A stretch of DNA of 64,000 nucleotides, from NCBI GenBank assembly GCA_007123715.1, contig SKKO01000099.1, positions 1 through 64,000 of the forward strand. The letters are read 5' to 3'. The notes beneath the pieces were generated by a model that saw only the letters and a program-made list of their open reading frames with translations, did not search any database and had not been told where the DNA came from. The stretch is from Balneolaceae bacterium. Lineage in GTDB: Bacteria > Bacteroidota > Rhodothermia > Balneolales > Balneolaceae. Made by a program: the position numbers and the translations under genes. The number at the start of each line of letters is the position of its first letter. Within the stretch, counting starts at the first letter, position 1. Below are positions 8,403 through 19,400 of the stretch, piece after piece.

Positions 8403-11111
8403 TTATTTGTCCAATGCTAAAAAGTCGCGAAGTACTTTGTGCAGGATACCCCCATTACGATAGTAATCGATTTCAACGGGTGTATCAATTCTGCAAACCG
8501 TATCGAATTCTGTGACAGTTCCATCGGTTTTTTTCGCTATTACCTTAACGGTTTGCCTTGGTTTCAGGTTATCATCTACATGAATATCAAAGGCTTCTGA
8601 ACCATCCAGCCCTAAACTCTCATGAGTTTGGCCATCGGCAAATTGAAGCGGTAATACTCCCATCCCAACAAGGTTAGAACGGTGAATTCGCTCGTAAGAA
8701 GCAGCAATTACGGCGCGTACTCCTAGCAGAATGGTTCCTTTTGCAGCCCAATCACGGGACGATCCTGTTCCGTATTCATGACCAGTAAGGGCAACAAGAG
8801 GGGTTCCATCCTCTATGTATTTTTCAGCTGCCTCAAAAATGGTAGTAATTTCACCGGTTGGATGATATTTTGTAAATCCTCCCTCTGTACCCGGTGCAAG
8901 CTGATTTTTAAATCTCACATTGGCAAACGTGCCGCGTGTCATCACCCTGTCGTTACCACGACGTGAACCGTAAGAATTAAAGTCCCTTATTTCCACGTCG
9001 TTTTCGACCAGATATTTACCGGCAGGGCTGTCGGATTTGATATTTCCGGCAGGCGAGATATGGTCTGTAGTAATCGAATTCCCGACTTTCACAAGAACAC
9101 GTGCTCCCGAGATGGGGGCAATCGGCTTGGGATCTTTGCTCATATTCTTAAAGAAAGGAGGCTCCTGGATGTAGGTGGATTCATCTTTCCATTCATACAA
9201 CTCACCGCCGGCAACGGGAATCTTATCCCACGCTTCCGATTCAAAAATATCGCCGTACATTTTATCAAAAAGTTCGGGGCGAATCGCTTCATCCAGAAAT
9301 TCGGTGATTTCAACACTTGTTGGCCATACATCTTTCAGGTACACATCGTTGCCATCTTTGTCTTTTCCTAATGGCTCGCTGGTGAGGTCAATGTCCACGG
9401 TTCCGGCCAGTGCATACGCCACAACCAGCGGCGGGGATGCGAGGTAATTGGCTTTCACATACGGGTGGATACGCCCTTCAAAGTTTCTGTTACCCGACAG
9501 AACACCGGCAACAATCAGATCGCCCTCTTTCACGGCATTTTCCACAGCTTCGGGCAGCGGCCCCGAGTTTCCGATGCATGTGGTGCATCCGTAACCTACC
9601 AGGTTAAAGCCAAGCTGATTCAAATAGCCGGTTAATCCCGCTTCATTCAAATATTCAGTTACCACACGCGAACCCGGTGCCAGTGAAGTCTTAACATACG
9701 GTGGAACTTTCATCCCTTTTTCGACCGCTTTTTTGGCGAGGATTCCGGCTCCAAGCATCACACTCGGGTTAGAGGTGTTGGTACAGCTCGTAATGGCCGC
9801 AATCACAACATCCCCGTGCTTCATGTCGATAGACTGGCCGTTTTTAAAAGTACCTATGTTCATCAGTTTTTCCTCCGCCAGGTTAAAGCCCATAGTAGGA
9901 TCATTGCTGGTGAGGGATGCCTCAAACGTTCGCTTCATATTGGGAAGAGTAATGCGGTCCTGCGGCCGCTTAGGACCGGCCAGTGAGGTTTCCACATCAC
10001 CGAGATCCAGCTCCAGCACTTCGGTGAACTCCGGATCGGGAGTATCATCGGTACGGAACAGCCCCTGCTCTTTCATATAAGCCTCAACCAGTTTTACCTG
10101 CTCTGCAGACCGCCCGGTACGGCTCATGTATCGCAGGGCTTCCTTATCGATTGGGAAAAACCCCATTGTTGCGCCGTATTCGGGGCTCATATTCGCAATT
10201 GTTGCACGATCGGGCAGGCTCATGTTGCTGAGGCCTGGCCCAAAAAATTCCACAAATTTACTCACTACACCATGGCGGCGAAGCATTTCGGTTACGGTGA
10301 GGGTAAGGTCGGTTGCAGTAATGCCTTCCCTCAGTTTTCCGGTCAGTTTTACGCCAACAACCTCGGGAACCAGCATGTAAATAGGCTGGCCCAACATGGC
10401 TGCTTCCGCTTCTATCCCCCCTACACCCCAGCCCAGTATTCCAAGGCCGTTGATCATGGTTGTATGTGAATCGGTACCTACAAGTGTATCTGGATAAGCA
10501 ACACTGGTACCGTCATTCTCAACACGGGTAAAAACACCTTTTGCAAGGTATTCAAGATTTACCTGATGTACGATACCCCGTCCGGGCGGAACCACCCGGA
10601 AATTATCAAATGCTTTCTGCCCCCATTTCAAAAACTCATAACGTTCACGATTTCGCTCCATTTCCCGCTCAACATTAAACATAAATGCGTACTCCTGGCC
10701 AAACATATCCACTTGTACAGAGTGGTCTATTACAAGGTCAACAGGAACCTGCGGATTAATAACCGTCGGGTTCCCTCCCATCTCATTCATGGCAGAACGA
10801 AGTGCGGCAAGATCCACAACTGCCGGTACACCGGTAAAATCCTGCAGCACTACCCGTGATGGCTTAAAGGGAATTTCTCCTTCAGGTTTTCGTGCATCAT
10901 AGGCAGCAAGCAGTTTTACATCATCTTCTGTAATTGCATAACCGTCGCACTCTCTCAACACTGCTTCAAGCAGAATTTTTATGGAAAACGGCAGCTTGCT
11001 GATGTTTCCGAAACCCATTTCTTCCAATTTTTTCAGGCTGAAAAGATGAGCCTCGCCCGAACCGGTATTAAAAGCTGTTTTCGTTTTCAGGAGTGGGTTT
11101 TTGGATGTCAT
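8403..11111 (-). CDS. acnA: Aconitate hydratase AcnA (internal start MTSKNPLLK preferred over the 11225 ORF start)
   Basis: [95 protein letters not shown]. The extra 38 N-terminal residues of the ORF look like upstream non-coding sequence. Confidence 0.96.
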   Translation of the reverse strand: MTSKNPLLKTKTAFNTGSGEAHLFSLKKLEEMGFGNISKLPFSIKILLEAVLRECDGYAITEDDVKLLAAYDARKPEGEIPFKPSRVVLQDFTGVPAVVDLAALRSAMNEMGGNPTVINPQVPVDLVIDHSVQVDMFGQEYAFMFNVEREMERNRERYEFLKWGQKAFDNFRVVPPGRGIVHQVNLEYLAKGVFTRVENDGTSVAYPDTLVGTDSHTTMINGLGILGWGVGGIEAEAAMLGQPIYMLVPEVVGVKLTGKLREGITATDLTLTVTEMLRRHGVVSKFVEFFGPGLSNMSLPDRATIANMSPEYGATMGFFPIDKEALRYMSRTGRSAEQVKLVEAYMKEQGLFRTDDTPDPEFTEVLELDLGDVETSLAGPKRPQDRITLPNMKRTFEASLTSNDPTMGFNLAEEKLMNIGTFKNGQSIDMKHGDVVIAAITSCTNTSNPSVMLGAGILAKKAVEKGMKVPPYVKTSLAPGSRVVTEYLNEAGLTGYLNQLGFNLVGYGCTTCIGNSGPLPEAVENAVKEGDLIVAGVLSGNRNFEGRIHPYVKANYLASPPLVVAYALAGTVDIDLTSEPLGKDKDGNDVYLKDVWPTSVEITEFLDEAIRPELFDKMYGDIFESEAWDKIPVAGGELYEWKDESTYIQEPPFFKNMSKDPKPIAPISGARVLVKVGNSITTDHISPAGNIKSDSPAGKYLVENDVEIRDFNSYGSRRGNDRVMTRGTFANVRFKNQLAPGTEGGFTKYHPTGEITTIFEAAEKYIEDGTPLVALTGHEYGTGSSRDWAAKGTILLGVRAVIAASYERIHRSNLVGMGVLPLQFADGQTHESLGLDGSEAFDIHVDDNLKPRQTVKVIAKKTDGTVTEFDTVCRIDTPVEIDYYRNGGILHKVLRDFLALDK

Positions 11112-11518
11112 AAATCGTTCCTCAGTTGAATTTTCGGTTAAATAATGTCTTTTTTCAATAGCATTGTAAAATAAGGTATTTTCAGGGAAATATCTTTGGG
11201 AATTCAGTTTCGGAATCAACAGCACGTATGAGAATAATCGATAATGAATACCAACCGCCGAATTATGAAGTGGCTGCAGGTTTTGTGTTTGTTCCGGTGT
11301 CGTGTGCAGATTTGAGAGTTCTGATGCGGGCGGTTGTTATTTTAAGCTCTTGTGATACGATTATATGACCATTGTTATGGTTATTTCATTGTTTTCAATA
11401 TCTGTTCAAATCGTCAAGTAAAAAAGCCAGGGTTGGGTTGGATTTGATTTAGGAGCTCCTTTCATAACCCGAGCCGCCCCCGGCAAGAGTCACCAACACA
11501 GGGATCCCAAAAACAAGT

Positions 11519-11572
11519 ACGGAAAGGCACTGAGACACAGTATTCTCCGTGCCTTTCCGTGTTTCCGTGGCA
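11519..11572. repeat. Hairpin with perfect 12-bp stem containing a CGTGCCTTTCCGTGTTTCCGTGGC-type dispersed repeat
   Basis: ACGGAAAGGCAC (11519-11530) and GTGCCTTTCCGT (11549-11560) are perfect inverted repeats; related sequence at 7397-7431, 63377-63403 and 63983-64000. Confidence 0.75.
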
Positions 11573-11974
11573 AAAAAATCTCTTCCAAATGACTAAAATG
11601 ACGGGTAAGTCCTATGATTTAGGACACGACACTCAGGGAATAAACAAACATTATATTTTTTCTGTCACCTTCCAATAGTGTAGACCCGCATTTGGAAAAA
11701 TTTAAGGTTTGGGATGAGTGGAACGCTCATTTGCACCCGGCATCTTGGATGGCGTAACCCGAATCACGCTCCGGAATCATCAATAAAAAATCCTGTGCGT
11801 TCCATTCAATGGGCAGAATAGCTCACCGTCATTAGCAGAACACTCCAAAAAAAAACCTGCCCTGAGTAATCGCATCTGCGTCAATTACAATTTTCTATCA
11901 TTTCGTTATTGCAATCCAATATTTTTACCCTTATTTTTTCAGACTTATCAAATTTGTAGAAACCAGAGAATACC

Positions 11975-12418
11975 GTGAATACGATTAGTAATAAAACTTA
12001 TAGCGCAACACCCTCTACCACAGATAAGAAGTGGGTACTTGTTGATGCTGAAGAAAAGCCTTTGGGAAGGCTTGCCAGCGAAGTTGCATCCATTTTGAGA
12101 GGAAAAAACAAACCGGAATTTACACCTCACATCGACACAGGTGACAATGTGATTGTAATTAACTCCGAAAAAGTGAAGTTGACAGGAAAGAAAATGACCG
12201 ACAAGCTTTACTTTCGTCATTCCGGATACCCCGGAGCAGAAAAATTTACACCGGCTAATGAAATGCTTGAAAAAGATCCCACATCACTTGTAACGAAGGC
12301 CGTAAAGGGAATGCTCCCGAAAAACCGCCTTGGGAAACAGCTTCTCACCAACCTGCGTGTATATGCAGGGTCGGTTCATCCTCATACTGCTCAACAACCT
12401 GAATTTAAAGAGATTTAA
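11975..12418 (+). CDS. rplM: 50S ribosomal protein L13
   Basis: KKWVLVDAEEKPLGRLASEVASILRGKNKPEFTPHIDTGDNVIVINSEKVKLTGKK; GTG start. Confidence 0.97.
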   Translation: MNTISNKTYSATPSTTDKKWVLVDAEEKPLGRLASEVASILRGKNKPEFTPHIDTGDNVIVINSEKVKLTGKKMTDKLYFRHSGYPGAEKFTPANEMLEKDPTSLVTKAVKGMLPKNRLGKQLLTNLRVYAGSVHPHTAQQPEFKEI

Positions 12419-12426
12419 TCTCAGAC

Positions 12427-12813
12427 ATGGCACAAGAAAATTATATCGGCCGCAGAAAAACCTCCACAGCACGCCTTTACATTAAAAATGGCAGCGGCAG
12501 CTTTCTGGTAAACGGCAAAACGATCGAAGACTATTTTAATACCAAAGCAAGGCTGAATGTAGCAAAGTTACCCCTTACGGTTACCGAACTTGATGGCAAA
12601 TATGACATCAAGATAACGGTTCGCGGCGGTGGAGTTACAGGACAGGCCGGTGCTGTTTCCCTTGCACTTGCACGTGCGTTGGATGATCTGAACGAAGGGC
12701 TGCACAGCAAGCTGAAAGAACACGGTTTGCTTACCCGGGACGACAGAATGGTTGAACGCAAGAAATATGGTCAGCCAAAAGCCCGTAAGAGATTCCAGTT
12801 CTCAAAACGGTAA
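12427..12813 (+). CDS. rpsI: 30S ribosomal protein S9
   Basis: IGRRKTSTARLYIKNGSGSFLVNGK ... GQPKARKRFQFSKR C-terminus. Confidence 0.97.
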   Translation: MAQENYIGRRKTSTARLYIKNGSGSFLVNGKTIEDYFNTKARLNVAKLPLTVTELDGKYDIKITVRGGGVTGQAGAVSLALARALDDLNEGLHSKLKEHGLLTRDDRMVERKKYGQPKARKRFQFSKR

Positions 12814-12820
12814 ACTAATT

Positions 12821-12912
12821 TTCCCCTGACAAGGGGAATCGGAGGGATGTTTTTCAAAATTGAATTCGTAAATAACATCCCTCTAAATCCCTCTTTCGCA
12901 AGAGGGGCTTAA
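12821..12912. repeat. Cluster of inverted repeats between rpsI and rpsB
   Basis: TTCCCCT-GACA-AGGGGAA hairpin; GAGGGATGTT (12842-12851) pairs with AACATCCCTC (12874-12883); CCTCTT-TCGC-AAGAGG hairpin. Confidence 0.7.
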
Positions 12913-13022
12913 CAATCACACATACACAGCGACCCGGGGTCGGGTGTTCCGATTACATACAGATCGGGATTGGCTTTCGGGAAAGACCTGTGTAGAGGAT
13001 AAACTCACACATACATACTATT

Positions 13023-13937
13023 ATGTCAAAATCTGCTTCAGTAGAAGAACTACTCAAATCAGGCGCCCATTTCGGGCACCTTACACGCCGGTGGAATCCA
13101 AAGATGAAAGAATTCATCTTCATGGCCCGCAATGGAATCCACATTATCGACCTTAAAAAAACCGAACATTACCTTGCTGAAGCACTTCAGGAAGTGGCTA
13201 ATCTTTCACGAGCTGGCAAAACCATATTATTTGTCGGAACCAAAAAACAGGCGCAGGATATTATCAAAACCGAGGCAATCCGTTCCGGAATGCCATTTGT
13301 AACCCATCGCTGGTTGGGAGGAATGCTCACCAATTTCAGTACAGTTCGAAGAAGTATCTCGCGAATGGAAGAGATAGAAAAAATGAAAACTGACGGAACC
13401 TTCGATGAAATCACAAAAAAAGAAGGTTTGATGCTCGAAAGGGAACAAATTAAACTAGAGCAAACACTCGGTGGAATTGCAAACATGAACAGGCTTCCGG
13501 GTGCCATCTTTATCGTAGATACCATTAAAGAGCATATTGCTATCAACGAGGCGGTAAAGCTGAATATACCGATCATTGCCATGGTTGATACAAACAGCGA
13601 TCCGGATATACCGGATTACATTGTTCCTGCCAACGATGATTCTGCACGCACCATTCAGCTTATTGCATCCCTGGTTGCCGATGCCATTATTGAAGGCAAC
13701 GCGGAACGTGAAGTTTTGCGGGAGGAAGAACTAATGGAGCAGGCCGCAGTTGAAGCAAAAATTTCTACTGAAAAAGGCGGTGAAGAAGAAGCCGAGGAAA
13801 GCGAAGTTCAAGTTAAGAGGAGGAAGAGGCGACGAAGAAAAGCTGATGAATCCGGAGTATCTGCTGCTTCACAAAGCGACAGTGATGAACAAGATACTGA
13901 ATCTGATGAAGTAGAAGATGACTCTGAGAAAGAGTAA
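13023..13937 (+). CDS. rpsB: 30S ribosomal protein S2 with extended basic/acidic C-terminal tail
   Basis: [47 protein letters not shown]; 304 aa, ends [40 protein letters not shown]. Confidence 0.97.
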   Translation: MSKSASVEELLKSGAHFGHLTRRWNPKMKEFIFMARNGIHIIDLKKTEHYLAEALQEVANLSRAGKTILFVGTKKQAQDIIKTEAIRSGMPFVTHRWLGGMLTNFSTVRRSISRMEEIEKMKTDGTFDEITKKEGLMLEREQIKLEQTLGGIANMNRLPGAIFIVDTIKEHIAINEAVKLNIPIIAMVDTNSDPDIPDYIVPANDDSARTIQLIASLVADAIIEGNAEREVLREEELMEQAAVEAKISTEKGGEEEAEESEVQVKRRKRRRRKADESGVSAASQSDSDEQDTESDEVEDDSEKE

Positions 13938-13969
13938 TCCAGTAACCTTTAATTGAAAAAATTACAATC

Positions 13970-14809
13970 ATGAGTATAAGTGCAAAAGATGTAATGAAAT
14001 TGCGTGAAGCTACAGGCGCGGGGATGATGGACTGTAAAAAAGCCCTGACCGAAGCCGAAGGTGATTTTGAAAAAGCTATTGAAATTCTCCGAAAGAAAGG
14101 CCAGCAGGTCTCTGAAAAAAGAGCAGACCGAGACGCTAATCAGGGTCTTGTGCTTATTAAACTGAGCGATGACAAAACAAAAGCTGCTGCCATTGAAATT
14201 AACTGTGAAACAGACTTTGTTGCACGAAATGAAGATTTCCAGGCCAGGGCAGAATCCTTTTTGAATGCCGCATTTGAAAATGAGTCCGGAACCATATCTG
14301 ACCTGCTAAAACAGGAAGCAGATGGCCTCAGCATCGAAAAACACCTTGATGAAATGGTTGGAAAAATCGGTGAGAAGATCGAAATCAGTAAAGTGGTGCA
14401 TATCTCAACATCCGGTTCACTGGTAGAATATATCCACCCTGGTAACCAGCTTGGTGTTATCGTTGAATTTGAAGGCGCAGTGAATGACGAGAACGCAGCA
14501 AAAGATGTTGCAATGCAGATTGCAGCCATGAATCCGATTGCCGTAACAAGGGAAGAGGTGGATGCATCCATCATCGATAAAGAGCTTGAAATTGCCAAAG
14601 AACAACTGATTAATGAAGGCAAACCGGTAGAAATAGCCGAAAAAGCCGCCCAGGGCAAACTAAGGCGCTTTTATGAAGAACGCGTACTGCTTGAGCAGAA
14701 ATTTGTTAAAGATAACGGTATAAACGTTAAAGAATACCTCACACAGAGCAAAGTGCCGCTTGTGAGGTCATTCCACCGAATTCAGCTTGGCGACAGTTCA
14801 TCAAAATAA
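13970..14809 (+). CDS. tsf: Translation elongation factor Ts
   Basis: ISAKDVMKLREATGAGMMDCKKALTEAEGDFEKAIEILRKKG. Confidence 0.97.
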   Translation: MSISAKDVMKLREATGAGMMDCKKALTEAEGDFEKAIEILRKKGQQVSEKRADRDANQGLVLIKLSDDKTKAAAIEINCETDFVARNEDFQARAESFLNAAFENESGTISDLLKQEADGLSIEKHLDEMVGKIGEKIEISKVVHISTSGSLVEYIHPGNQLGVIVEFEGAVNDENAAKDVAMQIAAMNPIAVTREEVDASIIDKELEIAKEQLINEGKPVEIAEKAAQGKLRRFYEERVLLEQKFVKDNGINVKEYLTQSKVPLVRSFHRIQLGDSSSK

Positions 14810-14819
14810 AATTTCAGTT

Positions 14820-14850
14820 AAAGCTGCCAAACAAGGCAGCTTTTTTTTTG
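14820..14850 (+). terminator. Rho-independent terminator after tsf
   Basis: AAGCTGCCAAACAAGGCAGCTTTTTTTTT. Confidence 0.88.
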
Positions 14851-14933
14851 CCAAATTTTTTTGGTATCTGAGATTCAGGCTTGATACTTTTGAAGCCGTA
14901 GCAGAAAACCACTAACCCTAACTTTTACGCATC

Positions 14934-15659
14934 TTGACAGAACCTTACAAACGCATTCTACTCAAATTAAGCGGTGAATCACTGCTCGGTGAACAAGGCC
15001 ATGGAATTGACGCTACAATGCTTGCCCATTTCGCTGATGAAATAAAAAATATCCATGAAAAGAGAGTTGAAATTTCCATTGTAATTGGTGGAGGTAATAT
15101 TTTCAGAGGGGTACGGGGTGCAACAGAGGGAATGGATCGTGTACAGGGCGACTATATGGGTATGCTCGCCACCATGATCAATAGCATGGCACTTCAGGAT
15201 GCCCTTGAGCGTAAAGGAGTTTTCACAAGGCTGATGAGCGCCATCCGTATGGAGGCAATTGCAGAGCCGTTTATTCGCCGCCGCGCCATACGGCATCTTG
15301 AAAAAGGACGCGTAATTATTTTTGGTGCAGGAACCGGAAATCCTTATTTCACCACCGATACCGCTGCTTCACTGCGTGCCATTGAAGTAGAAGCTGACGT
15401 AATCCTGAAGGGCACCCGTGTTGATGGTATCTATGATTCCGATCCGGAAAAAAATCCCGATGCCGTTAAGTTTGATATAATCCATGGGGATGAAGTGTTG
15501 AACCGGAGACTGAATGTTATGGATCTCACAGCCTTCACACTTTGCCGGGATAATAAAACACCCATTATCGTTTTTGATATGAACAAAAAGAACAACTTGA
15601 TGAAAGTTGTCCATAAAGATATCTCAATTGGCACTAGAGTAGTTTGGGATAAAATGTAG
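14934..15659 (+). CDS. pyrH: UMP kinase
   Basis: [58 protein letters not shown] start. Confidence 0.96.
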   Translation: MTEPYKRILLKLSGESLLGEQGHGIDATMLAHFADEIKNIHEKRVEISIVIGGGNIFRGVRGATEGMDRVQGDYMGMLATMINSMALQDALERKGVFTRLMSAIRMEAIAEPFIRRRAIRHLEKGRVIIFGAGTGNPYFTTDTAASLRAIEVEADVILKGTRVDGIYDSDPEKNPDAVKFDIIHGDEVLNRRLNVMDLTAFTLCRDNKTPIIVFDMNKKNNLMKVVHKDISIGTRVVWDKM

Positions 15660-15770
15660 TTTTATTAAATTGGTGAATTGCCTGCAAACCGAATCTGATG
15701 AATCGGCCATATACAGGCAACGCGGAAATTCATCAAAATCTTTGAACTGAAATATCAAACCTACTGTACC

Positions 15771-16340
15771 ATGATTTCTGAAGAGTTAGAACTGATTATC
15801 GAAGATGCCAAAGAAAAAATGGCCGAAGCTGTGGCTTTTTGTAAAAAAGAATTCAGTGTAGTTCGGGCAGGTAAGGCTAGTCCGGCACTTTTGAATAATG
15901 TAAAAGTGGAGTATTACGGCACCCAAACCCCTCTTAACCAGCTTGCAAATGTTTCGGCACCGGAACCGCGGCTGCTTACTGTACAGCCATATGATAAATC
16001 TGTGATTAAAGACATCGAAAAAGCGATCATGGCTTCGGGACTTGGCTTTAATCCCAACAACGACGGGATACTTATCCGTATCCCTCTCCCACTGCTTTCG
16101 GAGGAGCGCAGAAAGGAACTCGTAAAAATTGTGAAAGATCTGGCCGAACAGGGACGCGTAAGTATCCGGAATGCACGAAGGGATGCCAATGATGAAATTA
16201 AAAAAACCGTGCAAAGCGAATCTCTGCCCGAAGACAGTCGCTACGAAGCCGAAGAAGAAATACAAACCCTGACCAACTCGTTCACTCAAAAAATAGATGA
16301 GTTGCTGGAAGTAAAAGAGCAGGAGATCATGACGGTTTAA
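15771..16340 (+). CDS. frr: Ribosome recycling factor
   Basis: VVRAGKASPALLNNVKVEYYGTQTPLNQLANVSAPEPRLLTVQPYDKS. Confidence 0.96.
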   Translation: MISEELELIIEDAKEKMAEAVAFCKKEFSVVRAGKASPALLNNVKVEYYGTQTPLNQLANVSAPEPRLLTVQPYDKSVIKDIEKAIMASGLGFNPNNDGILIRIPLPLLSEERRKELVKIVKDLAEQGRVSIRNARRDANDEIKKTVQSESLPEDSRYEAEEEIQTLTNSFTQKIDELLEVKEQEIMTV

Positions 16341-16448
16341 CCCGGATTTCACTTATGTGATAATTCCGGGATTACGGGCCTGAACACTGAGTTCTGATCC
16401 GGTTTTTTATAATAACATCCCGGATACAACATATTGCAACCATAACGA

Positions 16449-19400
16449 ATGTATATCTCCGATCTTCACTTACACGGCTTCAAGAGTTTTGCATATAAAA
16501 CTCATGTAAAATTCGACAATGGTATTACTGCCATAGTAGGGCCGAATGGCTGTGGTAAATCCAATATTGTGGATGCACTGCGATGGGTTCTTGGCGAACA
16601 GCGCCCTTCCCTGCTGCGTTCGAGTTCCATGAGTAACGTTATCTTTAACGGCACGGCAAACAAGAAAGCCCTCGGTATGGCTGATGTTTCGCTTACATTC
16701 ATAAATAACAAGGGGATATTGCCCCTTGAATACAGTGAACTTACCATTACCCGGCGTCTGTACAGATCGGGTGACAGTGAATACCTGATCAACAACACAC
16801 CCTGCCGGTTAAAAGATATCATGGATTTATTCATGGATACCGGTATGAGCAGCGATGCCTACTCGGTAATTGAGCTGAAAATGGTGGAAGAAATTCTGAA
16901 TGACCGTAATAACGACAGAAGGCGGCTATTTGAAGAAGCTGCAGGAGTAACCCGCTATAAGGAAAAACGAAGACAAACCCTCCGCAAGCTTGATGAAACC
17001 CTTCATGATCTCACGCGAGTTGAGGATATCATGGTTGAAATCCGGAAGAAAGTACGTTCACTTGAATTGCAGGCCCAAAAAGCTGGCAAAGCCAAAAAAT
17101 ACAAAGTCGAACTTGAAGAGCTCGATAAAGCATACACTTTACGTGAATACACAGTTATCCAGAATGAGCTGATTCCGCTAGAGGAACAAATCAACAAAAC
17201 CTCAATCGAGAAAAAAGGGTTTTCGGAAAAACTGGGTCAGCTCGAAACAGCCGACGAGCAGGCCAGGGCAAGTCTCCTGGAAAAAGAGAAGTACGAAGCG
17301 GAAGTAAAACGGAGATTTACGCAGCTTCAGATTGTTATTAGAGAACTCGAGACCACTCTTCAGATTACGAAAGAAAAAATCGTCAACGAAGAGAATGTGA
17401 TCAAACAGCACAAGGCTGATATTGAACAAAGCAGGATTGACCTCAATGAGCTTGAAGAACTAAAGGAGTCAGGAGAAATGAAGCTTTCGGCTTTTACCGG
17501 CGAAAAAGAAAAATCGGAAATAGCCCTTGCCCGGTCTAAAGAAACATTCACAGAAGTACAGCAAAAATATGCCGGTGTTCGCCATGAACTCTACGAGATT
17601 GAGATCTCCATAAGCGATACCAATCAAAAGCTGACCGCACTGCAATCGAGCCGTATCAAGCTGGAATCAAAACTGGAAAACAGTGAAGACGATGAGCTTC
17701 GGATAGCGAGGGATATCGAAAATTTTGATGATGAGATTGAAAACGCGAGAGGTGAAATTGCCATCATCAAGGAAAAGGCCGACCATATTTTCTCTGATAT
17801 TGAACAACAGGAGCAAACTCTGCTTCAGGCTGGTGAACAACGCGCCAGGCTTGAGATGAAGCGGGAAAATCTGCGTGAAGAAATACGTACCCTGAAAAGC
17901 AGCAGGGATGCCATTAACTCTGAAACTTCGCTGTTACAGCGTATCGCAGAATCAAATGAGGCCTTGCCGGGTTCCGTCTTATACCTTCTCGAAAACCACG
18001 CATCCGACTTTTCACTTCTCACTACGGTAGGCGATGTTCTGCATACCACCGAAGAAAAAAGCACCGCACTGGAAGCTGCTTTGGGAGATGCCGTAAATTA
18101 TATCATCACCGGTACTTTTGAAGAAGCAAGGAAAGCTGCTGATCTGCTCAGGGAAAATGACAAAGGAAGAGCAACATTTATCCCGATTGAAGAAATAAAA
18201 GATAATTACCCTGCAGTAAGCGGATCTGTGCTTGAGCATGTGCAGTGTGATGACAGATACCTGGGTGCAGCCCGGTTGCTGCTAGGAACTACAATTTATG
18301 CCGGGAGTCTGGAGGAAGCTATCGGGCTGCTGAAGGATGGCGGCTCCGCAGCTGTAACTGCAACCGGAGAAACCATCACGCCGGAAAAAGTACTGAAAAG
18401 CGGAAGTAAAAATGAACAGGCCGGGATGCGGCTTGGCCTGAAAGACAAGCTCGAAAAACTTGACGGCAAGCTCAGCGAAACAGAAGCAGCCCTGCACCGG
18501 AAAGAACAGGCGCTCACGGCATTAAACATTGATCTTCAGGCGATAGATCTGGACCAGATACGCAGAAACATCAAAAATCTTCAGAAATCAGTCCGCGAAT
18601 ACGAACAAGCGATCAGCAGGCATCAATCCGGTATATCTGTTTATGAAAAAAATATTGCCGAACTGATTACGCGAAAAGAAGTTTTGGCAGCCAACCGGAG
18701 TACGGCCTACGAAGAACTGGAAACCCTTCAGCCGCAGCAGAAAGAGCTGCAAAAGCATATTACTTCACTTGACAAAGAGCTGAATCAACAAAAGAAGGTT
18801 CTTGAAAAACTGGAAGAAGAGCGGGCTATCGCGCAAAACCGGTTTAATGATGCAAGGCTGAAACACCAGGATCTGAGCAATAAAACTGAAAATCTTAAGA
18901 GAGAGACTCAACGGGCAGAAACCGGCATCACCAATATACAATCCCGGCTGAATACCCGGAATGAACTACTCGGAATGAGTCATGACAAAATCGGAGAGTT
19001 CAGGGAGAAAATTGTTCAAACCGAAAAAGAACTTTCGCTTCACCGTGAAAAGAAAAAAGCAGCAGACGCCAAACTTGAGGAAGCCGGAGAAGCAAGCAGC
19101 CTGGTACGCGGGCAAATCAACGAAATGGAGAAAGAGCTGAAAGATCTTCGGCGGAAAAAGGAAGTGAATCTGGAACTGGTTCACCATCTCACCATGGCGC
19201 GTGAGAAATTTGAATTACAGGCACAAAGCTTCGCTGATCATATCTGGGAAACGTACGGGCTGCTGATGAAGCAGTTGAATATGCAGTTACCTGACGGCAT
19301 GGAACCCGTAAGTGCAAAAGAACGCATCGGATTTTTGCGGCAAAAACTACACCGGATCGGGGATGTAAATCCGCTGGCTATTGAAGAGTTTGAAGAAGAA

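Noticed and set aside
11111-11225. Long N-terminal extension of AcnA (ORF-track start 11225)
   Set aside because: The 38-residue extension does not look like aconitase; MTSKNPLLK at 11111 is the better start.
15670-15722. TTGCCTG...CAGGCAA inverted repeat after pyrH as a terminator
   Set aside because: Long loop and no T tract; frr follows closely in the same direction, so read-through is likely.
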